The notes beneath the pieces were generated by a model that saw only the letters and a program-made list of their open reading frames with translations, did not search any database and had not been told where the DNA came from. This document shows positions 52,378 to 63,194 of a stretch of 64,000 nt of DNA, one piece after another. Numbering within the stretch: position 1 is the first letter of the stretch; every line of letters starts with the position of its first letter. Source of the stretch: Herbidospora mongoliensis. Its GTDB lineage: Bacteria > Actinomycetota > Actinomycetes > Streptosporangiales > Streptosporangiaceae. The stretch lies in contig NZ_BBXD01000008.1 of the NCBI RefSeq assembly GCF_001570545.1, positions 846,722-910,721 of the forward strand. Direction: 5' to 3'. The position numbers and the translations under genes are program-made.

Positions 52378-52764
52378 GTGGCCACGTTCAGGATCAGTGA
52401 GGCCGCGGCGATCCTCGGCGTGAGCGCCGACACCGTGCGCCGCTGGGTCGACTCCGGGCGGCTCGCCGCCAGTCGTGACGAGCACGGGCGGCGGCAGATC
52501 GAGGGCCCCGACCTGGCCGCCTTCGCCCGCACCCAGATCGCCGGGGAGACCGGTGGGGCCACCTCGTCGGCCCGCAACCGGTTCCGGGGGATCGTCACCG
52601 AGGTCGTGCGCGACACCGTGATGGCCCGGGTGGAGATCGCCGCCGGGCCGTTCCGGGTGGTGTCGCTGATGAGCCGTCAGGCCGCCGACGAGCTCGGGCT
52701 GGAGCCCGGGGCGGTCGCGGTGGCCGTGATCAAATCGACGAACGTGGTCGTGGAAGTCTCTTAG
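52378..52764 (+). CDS. HTH regulator with TOBE/Mop molybdate-binding domain
   Basis: 128 residues from the GTG at 52378. The start FRISEAAAILGVSADTVRRWVDSGRLAASRDEHGRRQI is a MerR/excisionase-type winged helix. The second half RNRFRGIVTEVVRDTVMARVEIAAGPFRVVSLMSRQAADELGLEPGAVAVAVIKSTNVVVEV is a TOBE (molybdopterin-binding) domain. Probably senses molybdate or tungstate. No modABC genes adjacent. Overlaps the STAS gene end by 35 nt. Confidence 0.82.
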   Translation: MATFRISEAAAILGVSADTVRRWVDSGRLAASRDEHGRRQIEGPDLAAFARTQIAGETGGATSSARNRFRGIVTEVVRDTVMARVEIAAGPFRVVSLMSRQAADELGLEPGAVAVAVIKSTNVVVEVS

Positions 52765-53134
52765 GCCCGGCGTGGGTGCGGTGGGGGCGGCGCGCCAGAC
52801 GTACGCCCAGGGCTTCGGTGACCGAGCGGCAGACCGGCAGCCCCTCGGCGGCGAGCAGGCCGTTGACGCGGAGGACCTGGCGCGCGGGCGCGGCCAGGGT
52901 GAGGCCGCCGCCGCGAAGGCGGAGTTCCTCGTCGGCCCGGCAGAGGGTCAGCATGCCGCTGAGGTCGCTGAAGGCCAGGCCGGCCGCGGCGACGACGACA
53001 CGGGTCACGCCGCGGGCCTGCAGGCCGATCAGGGTGGCCTCGACGACCGGCTGGGTGAACATGTCGAGTTCACCCACCAGAGTCATGATCACAGTTTCTG
53101 GACCGATGTCGGTGATGTCGACCGCCAGGTGCAT
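52730..53134 (-). CDS. STAS-domain anti-sigma factor antagonist
   Basis: 134 residues from the ATG at 53134, with AAGGGA 7 nt upstream. The phosphorylation-loop region reads VVVAAAGLAFSDLSGMLTLCRADEEL, with the Ser of DLSGM where SpoIIAA/RsbV is phosphorylated. It would bind an anti-sigma kinase; the HATPase protein at 38279-38767 is a candidate of the right type but is far away. Basic tail (RRPHRTHAGPKRLPRPRSSI) is unusual. Confidence 0.82.
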   Translation of the reverse strand: MHLAVDITDIGPETVIMTLVGELDMFTQPVVEATLIGLQARGVTRVVVAAAGLAFSDLSGMLTLCRADEELRLRGGGLTLAAPARQVLRVNGLLAAEGLPVCRSVTEALGVRLARRPHRTHAGPKRLPRPRSSI

Positions 53135-53236
53135 GCACGTTCCCTTTCGCTCGGTAGTCACCGTCTCAGCCCATAGTCACCTTTGCGCGGCTCTCTGACC
53201 AGTAAGGTGGGATCCCAGTCATCCAGGGTGCCGGAT

Positions 53237-53752
53237 ATGTTGGTGACCATGATCCTTTATGAGAATCCCTGGCTGTCGCTGATGGAATCGGACGGATACG
53301 TCTATTCGCACGAGACCCGCTGCCAGGGGCGGATCGTGGCGGTGCTGCCCTATCGCGAGGCGCCCGGCGGGCGGGAGTTCCTGGTCCGGTCGGAGATCAC
53401 GCCCTGCTGGGGAGCCGAGCCCATCCTGTCGGCGGTGACCGGCGGATATGAGGGCGGCGAGATCGCCGACGACGCGGTCAGGGAGCTCGAAGAGGAGACC
53501 GGATACGCGGTCACGCGGGCGGAGCTGATCGCGCTGGGGGAGTCGTACGCGTCCAAGTCGGCCGACACCGTCTACACGCTCTACGCGGTCGACGTGACGG
53601 GACGGGTGCCGGGGGAGGCGCTGGGGGACGGCAGTCCCCACGAGAGCCGGGCGACCACGCGGTGGCTGACGGCCGGGGAGCTGGCGCAGATCCGCGATCC
53701 ACAGGTCGCGGTCCTGTATGTGCGCCTGCTGTCGAAGGCGGAGCCTGCCTGA
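53237..53752 (+). CDS. Nudix hydrolase (ADP-ribose pyrophosphatase-like)
   Basis: 171 residues from the ATG at 53237 (AGGGTG 7 nt upstream; ATG 53249 also possible). Nudix box GGYEGGEIADDAVRELEEETGY is canonical in its REL-EET helix. The N-terminus ENPWLSLMESDGYVYSHETRCQG resembles nucleotide-sugar Nudix enzymes. Converges on the LLM gene. Confidence 0.82.
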   Translation: MLVTMILYENPWLSLMESDGYVYSHETRCQGRIVAVLPYREAPGGREFLVRSEITPCWGAEPILSAVTGGYEGGEIADDAVRELEEETGYAVTRAELIALGESYASKSADTVYTLYAVDVTGRVPGEALGDGSPHESRATTRWLTAGELAQIRDPQVAVLYVRLLSKAEPA

Positions 53753-53781
53753 CCAGGCGCCGCCATCCAGTCGCTGTTGGG

Positions 53782-54633
53782 TTAAAAGAGGACCGTCGCC
53801 AGTTCCCGCCACTGGGTCAGCGGCAGTTCGCCCGCCGGAGTGCCGAGCACCTGGAGGCACACGTGGTCGGCGCCCGCGTCGCGGTGCTGGTTGAGTCGCA
53901 CGGCGCACTGCTCGGGCGTGCCCCACACGAACAGCGCGTCGATCAGGCGGTCGCTGCCGCGGCCGGTCACGTCGTCGTCGGTGAAGCCGCCGCGCAGCCA
54001 GTTGTTCACGTAGTTCGGCATGGCCAGGTAGGGGTGCAGCGCCTCACGGGCGAGCTGCCGCGCGCGGGCCGGGTCGGTCTCCAGGACGACGCCCTGCTCG
54101 CACGCGACCAGCCGTCCGGGGCCGATCGCCGAGCGGATCGCGGCGGTCTGTTCGGGGGTCACCAGGTACGGGTGAGCGCCCGCCGCCCGGTTCTTTGCCA
54201 CTTCCACCATTTTGGGACCGAGGGCGGCCAGCACCCGGCGGTCGGGGGTGACGCCTTCCTTGTCCAGTTCGTCCAGGTAGGTCGACATGGCGGTGAGTGG
54301 CTTCTGGTAGGCGCCCGGACGGAACCGGTCGACCATCGACTCGTGGCTGACCCCGAGGCCGAGCAGGAAGCGGCCGGTGTGGGCGGCGGACAGGGCGCGG
54401 GTGCGTTCGGCGGCCTCGCGGGCCGGGGTGGACCAGATGTTGGTGATGCCGGTGGCGACGGTGACGTCGGTCGTGGCGGACAGGATCTTCTCGGCGGTGT
54501 CGAGACCGCTGTCGGTCCCGCCCGGGACCCAGAGGGCGCCGTAGCCGAGTTTCTCCAGCTCGGCCGCGGCGTGGCCGACCTCGTCCGGGTTGTCGGTCCG
54601 GAACTCCCTTGCCCAAACGCCGTAGGGTTTCAT
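53782..54633 (-). CDS. LLM-class (luciferase-like) F420-dependent oxidoreductase
   Basis: 283 residues from the ATG at 54633. The TIM-barrel motifs ALWVPGGTDSGLDTAEKILSATTDVTVATGITNIWSTPAREAAERTRALSAAHTGRFLLGLGVSHESMVDRF and C-terminal GTPEQCAVRLNQHRDAGADHVCLQVLG are family hallmarks. F420 use is typical of actinomycete members but is inferred. Substrate unknown. Confidence 0.85.
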   Translation of the reverse strand: MKPYGVWAREFRTDNPDEVGHAAAELEKLGYGALWVPGGTDSGLDTAEKILSATTDVTVATGITNIWSTPAREAAERTRALSAAHTGRFLLGLGVSHESMVDRFRPGAYQKPLTAMSTYLDELDKEGVTPDRRVLAALGPKMVEVAKNRAAGAHPYLVTPEQTAAIRSAIGPGRLVACEQGVVLETDPARARQLAREALHPYLAMPNYVNNWLRGGFTDDDVTGRGSDRLIDALFVWGTPEQCAVRLNQHRDAGADHVCLQVLGTPAGELPLTQWRELATVLF

Positions 54634-54958
54634 GTCGCCTCTTTCGTGTGTTCGCGCCGGGGTGAACGGCGTTACCTGGTGACGTACCGTGATCAACAGC
54701 TGCCTAACCCCGATGCGATGGGTCGGTTGGCCGGGGGTGTTATGGATATCGTTAAATCCAACCCTGCTGCTTACCGAGTGTGGCGATCGACCTCGAATCC
54801 GCAGGTGGCGGGCCATGAGAATGCGTTTTCTCGGCTGTTCTGCAAATGGGCTCACCGAAAACAGCGCTGTTTGATCCGGCCAAAGGGATGGGCCATTGTC
54901 AAACGGCGTTGGGCGTTACCCTCATAGACAATTAAGTACACAGAGCAGAAGAGGTGCC
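54634..54958. promoter_or_regulatory. Divergent control region between LLM and TetR genes
   Basis: 325 nt without a gene, lower in G+C than the flanks. It holds a perfect 14-bp palindrome AAACAGCGCTGTTT at 54859-54872, a GAGAA/TTCTC repeat near 54818, and AT-rich promoter-like DNA (CTCATAGACAATTAAGTACA) just before the TetR start. The palindrome is a likely operator of the TetR protein or of a LacI-type regulator. Confidence 0.45.
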
Positions 54959-55609
54959 ATGGCCCGGCCCAAGGTCCCGCTGATCTCCCGGAGAAAGGTC
55001 CTGGAAACGGCGCTGGCGATCGTCGACGACGAGGGGCTCGACGCGCTCAGCATCCGCCGGTTGGGCGAGGCCCTGAACGTCAACGGGGCATCCCTCTACC
55101 ACCATTTCCGGAACAAGGACGAGATCCTCGACGGGGTCACCCAACTGGCGCTGGAGAGTGTCGACTTCCCGCTGCCCGACGAGTCGAACTGGCGCGTGTG
55201 GCTGCCGTTGACCGCTTATCGGACGCGGGCCGCCCTCGTGGCCCATCCGGGGTTGATCCCGGTGATGTTGCGCCGGGCCTCCATGGGCATCGGAACTCCG
55301 GAGGCCGAACAGTGTGTGGCCCGCTTACAGCGGGAGGGCGTCTCGCCCGGAGTGATCGCACCACTGATCGAAAGCCTTGAACTGCTCGCGGTGACGAGCG
55401 CCCTCCAGGAGGTGGGGGCGAAGGCGATGGTCGCCCCCGACGCCACGAAGTCCGGCCTGGCGGCGGCCCGGGGCGCTCGGGGAGTGTCGCCCGGCGAGCT
55501 GTTCGAGGTGATGGTCTCCTCGACGATCTCGCTCGTGGAGAGCGCCATCACGCTGAAGGAGTCACGCGAGGCGCTGGAGCGGGTTCCGGCCGGCCGCGTT
55601 AGACGTTGA
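54959..55609 (+). CDS. TetR-family regulator (TetR/TetR_C type)
   Basis: 216 residues. The N-terminus RRKVLETALAIVDDEGLDALSIRRLGEALNVNGASLYHHFRNKDEILDGV is a TetR HTH, and WRVWLPLTAYRTRAALVAHPGLIPVM starts the TetR_C-type effector domain. It lies immediately before and possibly overlaps the E1-like gene, so it probably controls it. Confidence 0.88.
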   Translation: MARPKVPLISRRKVLETALAIVDDEGLDALSIRRLGEALNVNGASLYHHFRNKDEILDGVTQLALESVDFPLPDESNWRVWLPLTAYRTRAALVAHPGLIPVMLRRASMGIGTPEAEQCVARLQREGVSPGVIAPLIESLELLAVTSALQEVGAKAMVAPDATKSGLAAARGARGVSPGELFEVMVSSTISLVESAITLKESREALERVPAGRVRR

Positions 55610-55635
55610 CGCAGGTTGATGCCATAGTTTCGCCC

Positions 55636-57939
55636 GTGGAACGAGAACTGGGGCCAAACGACATTGATGTCCTGAAAGCCGTTGAACGCCGGGTTCTCTG
55701 GCTCTCCATGGCGATCGTCCACCATGCCAACCGGGTCCGTCCCAACCCATCGGGCCTCAAGGTGGGCGGCCATCAGGCGTCTTCCGCCTCCATGGTCTCG
55801 ATCATGACCGAGCTCTGGTTCCGGCATCTGCGACCGGAAGACCGGGTGTCGGTCAAACCCCACGCCTCGCCGGTCCTGCACGCCATCAACTACCTGCTGG
55901 GCGACCTGGACAAGCGCTACCTCACGACCCTTCGCGAGTTCGGCGGCCTCCAGTCCTATCCCAGCCGCGCCAAGGACCCCGACCAGGTCGACTACTCGAC
56001 CGGCTCGGTCGGCATCGGCGCCACCGCCCCGATCTGGGGCGCCCTGGCCCGCCGCTACGTCGACTCGATGACCGGCGGCGCGACGCAGGGCCGGCAGTAT
56101 TCGCTCGTCGGCGACGCGGAACTCGACGAGGGCGCGGTCTGGGAGGCGATCGGCGACCCCATGGTCTCGGGCCTGGGGGAGATCGTCTGGATCGTCGACC
56201 TCAACCGTCAGTCGCTCGACCGGGTGGTTCCGGCGCTGGGAACCCCGCGCCTCCAGGGCATGTTCGCCGCGGCGGGCTGGCAGGTGATCACCGTCAAGTA
56301 CGGCGACCTGCTGGAGTCCCTCTTCCACGAGCCGGGCGGAGAGGCGCTGCGCAAGCGCATCGACGCCATGCCCAACCCCGAATACCAGCGGCTGCTCCGC
56401 TGCTCGCCCGAGCAGCTCCGCGAGCGCTTTCCGGCCGGTGACCCGGAGATCGCCGAGCTCCTCGCGGGCTTGGACGACGCCACACTCACCCGCGCGGTCA
56501 GGAACCTCGGCGGCCACGACTTCACCGCACTCAACCAGGCCTTCGCCGAGATCGACGACACCCGCCCGACGGTCATCTTCGCCTACACCGTCAAGGGCCA
56601 CGGCCTGGCCGTCGAGGGCCACCCGCAGAACCACAGCTCCCTGCTCACCGTGGAACAGCTCGGCGAACTGGCCGGACAGGTCGGCGCCGACGCCGGCGAC
56701 CCCTGGGCGGTCTTCCCCGAGGATTCACCCGAGGCCAGGTTCTGCGCCGACGTCAGCGCAGGCCTCGCGCGGCCGCCGGTCGCCACGATGTTCCCGCCCC
56801 AGGTCCCGACCGACTTCGGCCGCACCCCCGCGGGCACCGCGACCACGCAGGCGGCGCTGGGCCGGACCCTCCTCGACCTGACCCGCTCGGCCCCCGACGC
56901 GGCGCGCCGGGTCGTCACGCTCAGCCCCGACGTCAGCTCGTCGACGAACCTCGGCGGCTGGGTCAACAAGGTCGGCGTCTGGTCGGCGACCGAACAGGTC
57001 GACTGGTTCGCCGACGACCCCGAGACGATCCTGCACTGGCGTGAGCGGCCCACCGGCCAGCACATGGAGCTCGGCATCGCCGAGACCAACCTCGTCGGGC
57101 TGCTCGGCGAGCTCGGCGCCACGTGGTCGCGCTGGGGGCAGCCGCTGCTGCCGATCGGCGTCCTGTACGACCCGTTCGTCCAGCGGGCCCACGAGCCGTG
57201 GTCGTTCGGCATCTACGCCGGTGGTCAGTCGATCCTGGTCGGCACCCCGTCGGGGGTCACGCTGGCCCCGGAGGGCGGCGCGCACCAGTCGATCACCACG
57301 CCGTCGCTGGGGCTGGAACAGCCGGGATGCGTGACGTACGAGCCCGCGTTCGCCCTCGACGTCGAGTGGACCCTGCTCGCCTCCCTCGCCCGGCTCGGCC
57401 GTCCCGACGGCGGCTCCGCCTACCTGCGGCTGTCGACCCGGCCGGTCGACCAGTCGCTCGCCGAGGTGCCCGCCGACCCGGCGGCCAGGGAGCGGAGGCG
57501 GCGGCAGGCGGTCGCGGGGGCGTACCTGCTCAGGAAGGCCCCCGGAGACCCCGCGGTGACGATCGTCGCGATGGGCGCGACCGTCCCGGAAGCGCTCTCC
57601 GCGATCGAACGGCTGCAGCGGCTCGGGATCCGCGCCGACGTCGTCTGCGTCACCAGCCCCGGGCTGCTGTTCACCGCCACGCAGGCCAAGGCCGGCCGGC
57701 AGGACGGCGCGACCTGGGTGCTGGACGTCGCCTTCCCCGCCCACCGGGCCGCGCCGATGGTCACGGTGCTCGACGGGCATCCGCACACGCTGGCGTTCCT
57801 GGCCGGGATCAACAACGTGAAGGCGCTGCACCTCGGGGTCACCAGGTTCGGCCAGTCGGGCGACCTCGAATCGGTCTACCGCTACCACGGCATCGACGCC
57901 GATGCCATCGTCGGGGCTGTCCTGGATGTGTCAGGTTGA
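55636..57939 (+). CDS. AceE/transketolase-like thiamine-diphosphate enzyme
   Basis: 767 residues from GTG 55636 (TTG 55606 would add ten and overlap the TetR stop). The thiamine-diphosphate motif is GDAELDEGAVWEAIGDPM...DLNRQSLDR, as in the homodimeric pyruvate dehydrogenase E1 (AceE). The C-terminal transketolase-like regions (YAGGQSILVG, LTPEGGAHQS-like LAPEGGAHQSITTPS) are present. It is about 120 residues shorter than AceE, and no E2/E3 or lipoyl genes are near, so it may use another 2-oxoacid or act as a transketolase-like enzyme. Confidence 0.78.
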   Translation: MERELGPNDIDVLKAVERRVLWLSMAIVHHANRVRPNPSGLKVGGHQASSASMVSIMTELWFRHLRPEDRVSVKPHASPVLHAINYLLGDLDKRYLTTLREFGGLQSYPSRAKDPDQVDYSTGSVGIGATAPIWGALARRYVDSMTGGATQGRQYSLVGDAELDEGAVWEAIGDPMVSGLGEIVWIVDLNRQSLDRVVPALGTPRLQGMFAAAGWQVITVKYGDLLESLFHEPGGEALRKRIDAMPNPEYQRLLRCSPEQLRERFPAGDPEIAELLAGLDDATLTRAVRNLGGHDFTALNQAFAEIDDTRPTVIFAYTVKGHGLAVEGHPQNHSSLLTVEQLGELAGQVGADAGDPWAVFPEDSPEARFCADVSAGLARPPVATMFPPQVPTDFGRTPAGTATTQAALGRTLLDLTRSAPDAARRVVTLSPDVSSSTNLGGWVNKVGVWSATEQVDWFADDPETILHWRERPTGQHMELGIAETNLVGLLGELGATWSRWGQPLLPIGVLYDPFVQRAHEPWSFGIYAGGQSILVGTPSGVTLAPEGGAHQSITTPSLGLEQPGCVTYEPAFALDVEWTLLASLARLGRPDGGSAYLRLSTRPVDQSLAEVPADPAARERRRRQAVAGAYLLRKAPGDPAVTIVAMGATVPEALSAIERLQRLGIRADVVCVTSPGLLFTATQAKAGRQDGATWVLDVAFPAHRAAPMVTVLDGHPHTLAFLAGINNVKALHLGVTRFGQSGDLESVYRYHGIDADAIVGAVLDVSG

Positions 57940-57987
57940 GCCGTTTCGGGTTGTGATCAATGTTGTAAGCCCTACCATTTCGGACTC

Positions 57988-58755
57988 GTGACGAGAATTA
58001 CTCGCTATTTCGCTATAGCCACGCTGATCGCGGCGGGGACCCTGCTGGCGACACCGCCCGCTCAGGCCTCCGCCAAGGTGCCCAAGTCCGTGGCGACGGC
58101 GAATCCGCTGTACAAGACGAGGTTCGGTTCGGTCAACTGCGGGGCCGGCACGCCGCGGGCCGGCAGCCGGGCCTCCTACCGGACCTTCCTCATCAAGGTG
58201 AACACCTGCCTTGCCACCGCCTGGCGGAAGTCGTTCGCCCAGGCGGGCAAGAAGTTCCGGGCGCCGAAAATGGTGCTGGTCAACAAGCGGGGCAACACGT
58301 CCTGCGGAAAGTTCCCGTCCCGGTTCGTGGGCTACTACTGCTACAACACCGAGACGCTCTACATCTACATGTGGAGCACGCCGATCAAGAACGGCTACGG
58401 GCTGTGGGGCGCCGAGTTGCTGGCGCACGAATACGGCCACCACATCCAGGGGCTGGCCGGGATTCGCGCGTACTCGCTGCAGGTGCCGGGGAACGAGAGC
58501 TCCCGCCGCCTCGAACTCCAGGCGCAGTGCTTCTCCGGGGCGTTCCTGCGCAGTGTCAGCGGCTCGATTCCGGGCATCGCCGAGAACTGGGCCTACGAGA
58601 TCGACTGGTACAAGAAGAACGGCGGAGACCAGGCGGGTGCGCCGGCCGACCACGGGAGCGGGCCGAACAACTCCTACTGGCTGAACCGGGGCTGGAAGAC
58701 GGCGAGCCCGGGGTCGTGCAACACCTGGAGTGCCGGGCGGGCCCGGGTGGCTTGA
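57988..58755 (+). CDS. Secreted neutral zinc metallopeptidase
   Basis: 255 residues with a signal peptide (YFAIATLIAAGTLLATPPAQASA). The zinc motif is LLAHEYGHHIQG (HExxH) and the downstream third-ligand helix is RRLELQAQCFSGAFL. Five to six Cys (VNCGAG, NTCLAT, TSCGKF, YYCYN, AQCFSG, GSCNTW) suggest disulfides outside the cell. It resembles the YpfJ/neutral zinc metallopeptidase family. GTG start. Ends just before a strong terminator shared with the lectin gene. Confidence 0.85.
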   Translation: MTRITRYFAIATLIAAGTLLATPPAQASAKVPKSVATANPLYKTRFGSVNCGAGTPRAGSRASYRTFLIKVNTCLATAWRKSFAQAGKKFRAPKMVLVNKRGNTSCGKFPSRFVGYYCYNTETLYIYMWSTPIKNGYGLWGAELLAHEYGHHIQGLAGIRAYSLQVPGNESSRRLELQAQCFSGAFLRSVSGSIPGIAENWAYEIDWYKKNGGDQAGAPADHGSGPNNSYWLNRGWKTASPGSCNTWSAGRARVA

Positions 58756-58797
58756 CGTTCCAGAAGTTCGATCGCCGTGGGCCGGTGACACGCGGAA

Positions 58798-58828
58798 ACC
58801 GGGTGGGACGTCCCGCGTCCCACCCGGT
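58798..58828. terminator. Bidirectional terminator between peptidase and lectin genes
   Basis: ACCGGGTGGGACG (58798-58810) and its exact complement 58816-58828, loop TCCCG, between two convergent stops. Confidence 0.85.
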
Positions 58829-58849
58829 CCCGTCTGATCAGTGGCCGGA

Positions 58850-59359
58850 TCAGTAGATGTACCAGGCGCGCGACGGGTGGGAGTCGCAGGTGAACTGCAC
58901 GAGCGGCACGTTCGGGGCGGTGGAGACGCCGCCCGACACGGTCAGGCACTTGCCCGTCTGCACGTTCTGGAGCTTGTAGAGGCCCGGCGTACCGGTGTAG
59001 TTCAGCAGCCAGGACCGCGAGTTGTGGTTGTCGCAGTCGAACTGCACGACCGGCAGGTTGTTGTCGGTCGAGACGCCCCCGGCCGGGGTGAGGCACTTGC
59101 CGGTGTAGACGTTCTGGATCTTGACACCGCCGCCGACGCCGGGCGCGAGGGTCCACCGCCGCGAACCGTGGCTGTCGCAGTAGTACTGGACGGCCGGGAC
59201 GTTGTTGGCCGTGGAGACGCCGCCGGAGATGGTCGCGCACAGGCCCGTCTGCTGATTCTGCACGTAGTAGTTCACCGACGCCTGCGCGGGGACGGCCGCG
59301 AGCGCGATTGCGGCCACGGCCGCGAGTGCGATTCCGGTGCGCTTGATGGTGCGGAACAT
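58850..59359 (-). CDS. Secreted ricin-type beta-trefoil lectin
   Basis: 169 residues from the ATG at 59359, a signal peptide (RTGIALAAVAAIALAAVPAQA) then three near-identical repeats of about 44 residues (NxxTGxCLTxxGGVSTxNNxPxVQxxCDxHxSRxW). Each repeat has two Cys for one disulfide, giving a complete beta-trefoil with three sugar sites. Likely binds galactose- or xylan-type sugars outside the cell. No catalytic domain. Confidence 0.9.
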   Translation of the reverse strand: MFRTIKRTGIALAAVAAIALAAVPAQASVNYYVQNQQTGLCATISGGVSTANNVPAVQYYCDSHGSRRWTLAPGVGGGVKIQNVYTGKCLTPAGGVSTDNNLPVVQFDCDNHNSRSWLLNYTGTPGLYKLQNVQTGKCLTVSGGVSTAPNVPLVQFTCDSHPSRAWYIY

Positions 59360-59449
59360 TGATCTCTCCCGATTCTCAGGGGCTGGGGTGAGACCAGACT
59401 CGGGGGGTTTGGCACGTTCCACATGAGTAGCCCCCTGCCCAACCGGTTC

Positions 59450-59700
59450 TCAGCAGGTGCGCAGGGCGTCCTCGACGAAGGTCATCGCCTCGGGGTGCCG
59501 GCGGAGCAGGCCAAGGCTGTGGTCGCCGACCGGGAGGATTTTGAGCCGCCCCTTCGTGGTCTGGGGGATCTTCTCGAAGAGGGCCGTGGCGTTGGCGCCG
59601 AAGTCGGTCTCGGCGACCGTCCACAGGCTGGGAACCGGTCTGTTCTCGGTCAGCGGGGTGACGCCGCCCTCGATGCCGGTGAGCGGGGAGGGACATGAGC
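59450..59700 (-). pseudogene. 3' remnant of an alpha/beta-hydrolase gene
   Basis: The frame encodes PSLWTVAETDFGANATALFEKIPQTTKGRLKILPVGDHSLGLLRRHPEAMTFVEDALRTC, the final segment of an alpha/beta-hydrolase including the catalytic His (VGDHSLGLL). The nucleophile and most of the fold are missing, and the sequence upstream (beyond about 59700) merges into the furA promoter. Probably a truncated gene. Confidence 0.55.
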
Positions 59701-59736
59701 CGGGATCGTAACGGATGCCTAGACTTGGGTCATTCG

Positions 59737-59759
59737 TAAACTTGTATCGTTCGTGTTTA
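59737..59759. promoter_or_regulatory. Inverted repeat in the furA promoter
   Basis: TAAAC-N13-GTTTA lies 19 nt before the furA ATG. FurA proteins repress their own furA-katG operon from this position. The arms are short, so the call is tentative. Confidence 0.35.
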
Positions 59760-59777
59760 GGGCGGTAGGTTGGGCTC

Positions 59778-60212
59778 ATGACGGCACCCACTGGTCAGAC
59801 CATCGCGGAGGAGTTGCGCGGGGCGGGACTGCGGGTGACGGCGGCCCGCGTCGCCTTGCTGGAGACCGTGCGGGGTGGCAACCACCTCGGCGTCGAAGAC
59901 ATCGCCACGGGCATCCGTGACCGGGTCGGTCACGTCTCACTTCAAGCTGTTTACGAGGCCCTGCACGCGCTGACCGCCGCGGGGCTCGTCCGCCGGATCG
60001 AACCGGCCGGGAGTCCCGCCCGGTTCGAGGGACGCGTCGGAGACAACCACCATCACGTCGTGTGTCGGTCGTGCGGCGTCGTCGCCGACGTCGACTGCGC
60101 CGTGGGGGAGGTGCCCTGCCTGACCGCGTCCGATGCCCACGGCTTCCAGATCGACGAGGCCGAGGTCATCTATTGGGGGCGCTGCCCCAGCTGTTCCGCC
60201 ACTGCGAGCTGA
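59778..60212 (+). CDS. furA: FurA-type redox-sensing regulator
   Basis: 144 residues with Fur winged helix (ELRGAGLRVTAARVALLETVRGGNHLGVEDIATGIRDRVGHVSLQAVYEALHALTAAGLVRRIE), the metal motif HHHVVCRSCG and a second CPSC. It is a Fur homologue of the FurA/CatR group, 31 nt upstream of katG, which it represses until oxidised by peroxide. Confidence 0.92.
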   Translation: MTAPTGQTIAEELRGAGLRVTAARVALLETVRGGNHLGVEDIATGIRDRVGHVSLQAVYEALHALTAAGLVRRIEPAGSPARFEGRVGDNHHHVVCRSCGVVADVDCAVGEVPCLTASDAHGFQIDEAEVIYWGRCPSCSATAS

Positions 60213-60228
60213 CCCAGAGCTGACATAG

Positions 60229-62454
<2,226 letters not shown>

Positions 62455-62468
62455 CCTGCTAGTCACAT

Positions 62469-62507
62469 CGAGCCGGCCCGCGCATCACGCGGGCCGGCTC
62501 GCTGGTT
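62469..62507 (+). terminator. katG terminator
   Basis: A perfect 14-bp stem (62469-62482 with 62488-62501), loop CATCA, followed by CTGGTTTTC, 14 nt after the katG stop. Confidence 0.88.
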
Positions 62508-62537
62508 TTCAGGCGGTGTACGTATTCGCCGTCATGG

Positions 62538-62792
62538 TCAGTAGTGATACCGCGCCTGAAGGATGATCAGTTCGTCGTTGACCGGGAGGTAGACGAGCCG
62601 GTGTTCGTCGGTGATCCTTCGGGACCAGGCTCCTTGAAGAGCGTGTTTGAGCGGTTCGGGCTTGCCGATGCCGGTGTACGGGTCGCGCAGCGTCTCTTCG
62701 ATGAGCCTGTTGATCCGTTTGAGGATCTGCCTGTCACTGGACTGCCAGGAGGTGTAGTCCTCCCAGGCTTCGGGGGTGAAGGAGAGCTTCAT
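62538..62792 (-). CDS. YoeB/Txe-type toxin
   Basis: 84 residues. The sequence LSFTPEAWEDYTSWQSSDRQILKRINRLIEETLRDPYTGIGKPEPLKHALQGAWSRRITDEHRLVYLPVNDELIILQARYHY is a close fit to YoeB: the catalytic Glu/Arg/His (GAWSRRITDEHRLVY) and the C-terminal ARYHY are conserved. It cleaves ribosome-bound mRNA. The start overlaps the antitoxin stop by 4 nt. Confidence 0.92.
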   Translation of the reverse strand: MKLSFTPEAWEDYTSWQSSDRQILKRINRLIEETLRDPYTGIGKPEPLKHALQGAWSRRITDEHRLVYLPVNDELIILQARYHY

Positions 62793-63049
62793 TCCTGATC
62801 GTCGGCGTCGATCAGCTCGCGGATCTCATGGTTGCCTTCCAGCGCCTTCTGGTAGGAGGAGATGAGCCTGCGCATGTTGGCGGGCGAGCGCAGCAGGTAT
62901 GCCGTCTCCTTCAGCGCCTCGTACTCGGCGGCCGGCACCAGGTAAGCGCGGTTGTGCTTGGAGACGATCTCCACGGACGCGCTGTCTTCGTTCACCTCGT
63001 CGATGAGGGGAAAGAGTCGGCGCCGGGCTTCGCTTGCGGTAATCGACAT
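62789..63049 (-). CDS. YefM/Phd-type antitoxin
   Basis: 86 residues from the ATG at 63049, with GGAGGG 5 nt upstream. MSITASEARRRLFPLIDEVNEDSASVEIVSKHNRAYLVPAAEYEALKETAYLLRSPANMRRLISSYQKAL is the family sequence. First gene of the pair. A longer frame to 63118 would cross the operator. Confidence 0.92.
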   Translation of the reverse strand: MSITASEARRRLFPLIDEVNEDSASVEIVSKHNRAYLVPAAEYEALKETAYLLRSPANMRRLISSYQKALEGNHEIRELIDADDQE

Positions 63050-63068
63050 GGAACCCTCCAATGAGAGT

Positions 63069-63086
63069 GGTACTAAATATGGTACC
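63069..63086. promoter_or_regulatory. Candidate YefM operator
   Basis: GGTAC-taaatatg-GTACC, perfect 5-bp arms, 20 nt upstream of the antitoxin ATG. YefM sites are short palindromes containing GTAC, so this is a good candidate for autoregulation. Confidence 0.55.
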
Positions 63087-63194
63087 GCATTCCACGTGTC
63101 GTGTATTTGTAAGATCACGATAAGTAGCTATGGGGAGAGCCCACGACATCCCAGGGCCGGGCCGAGCTGATAATCATCGGCGCCAGCGATCTGC

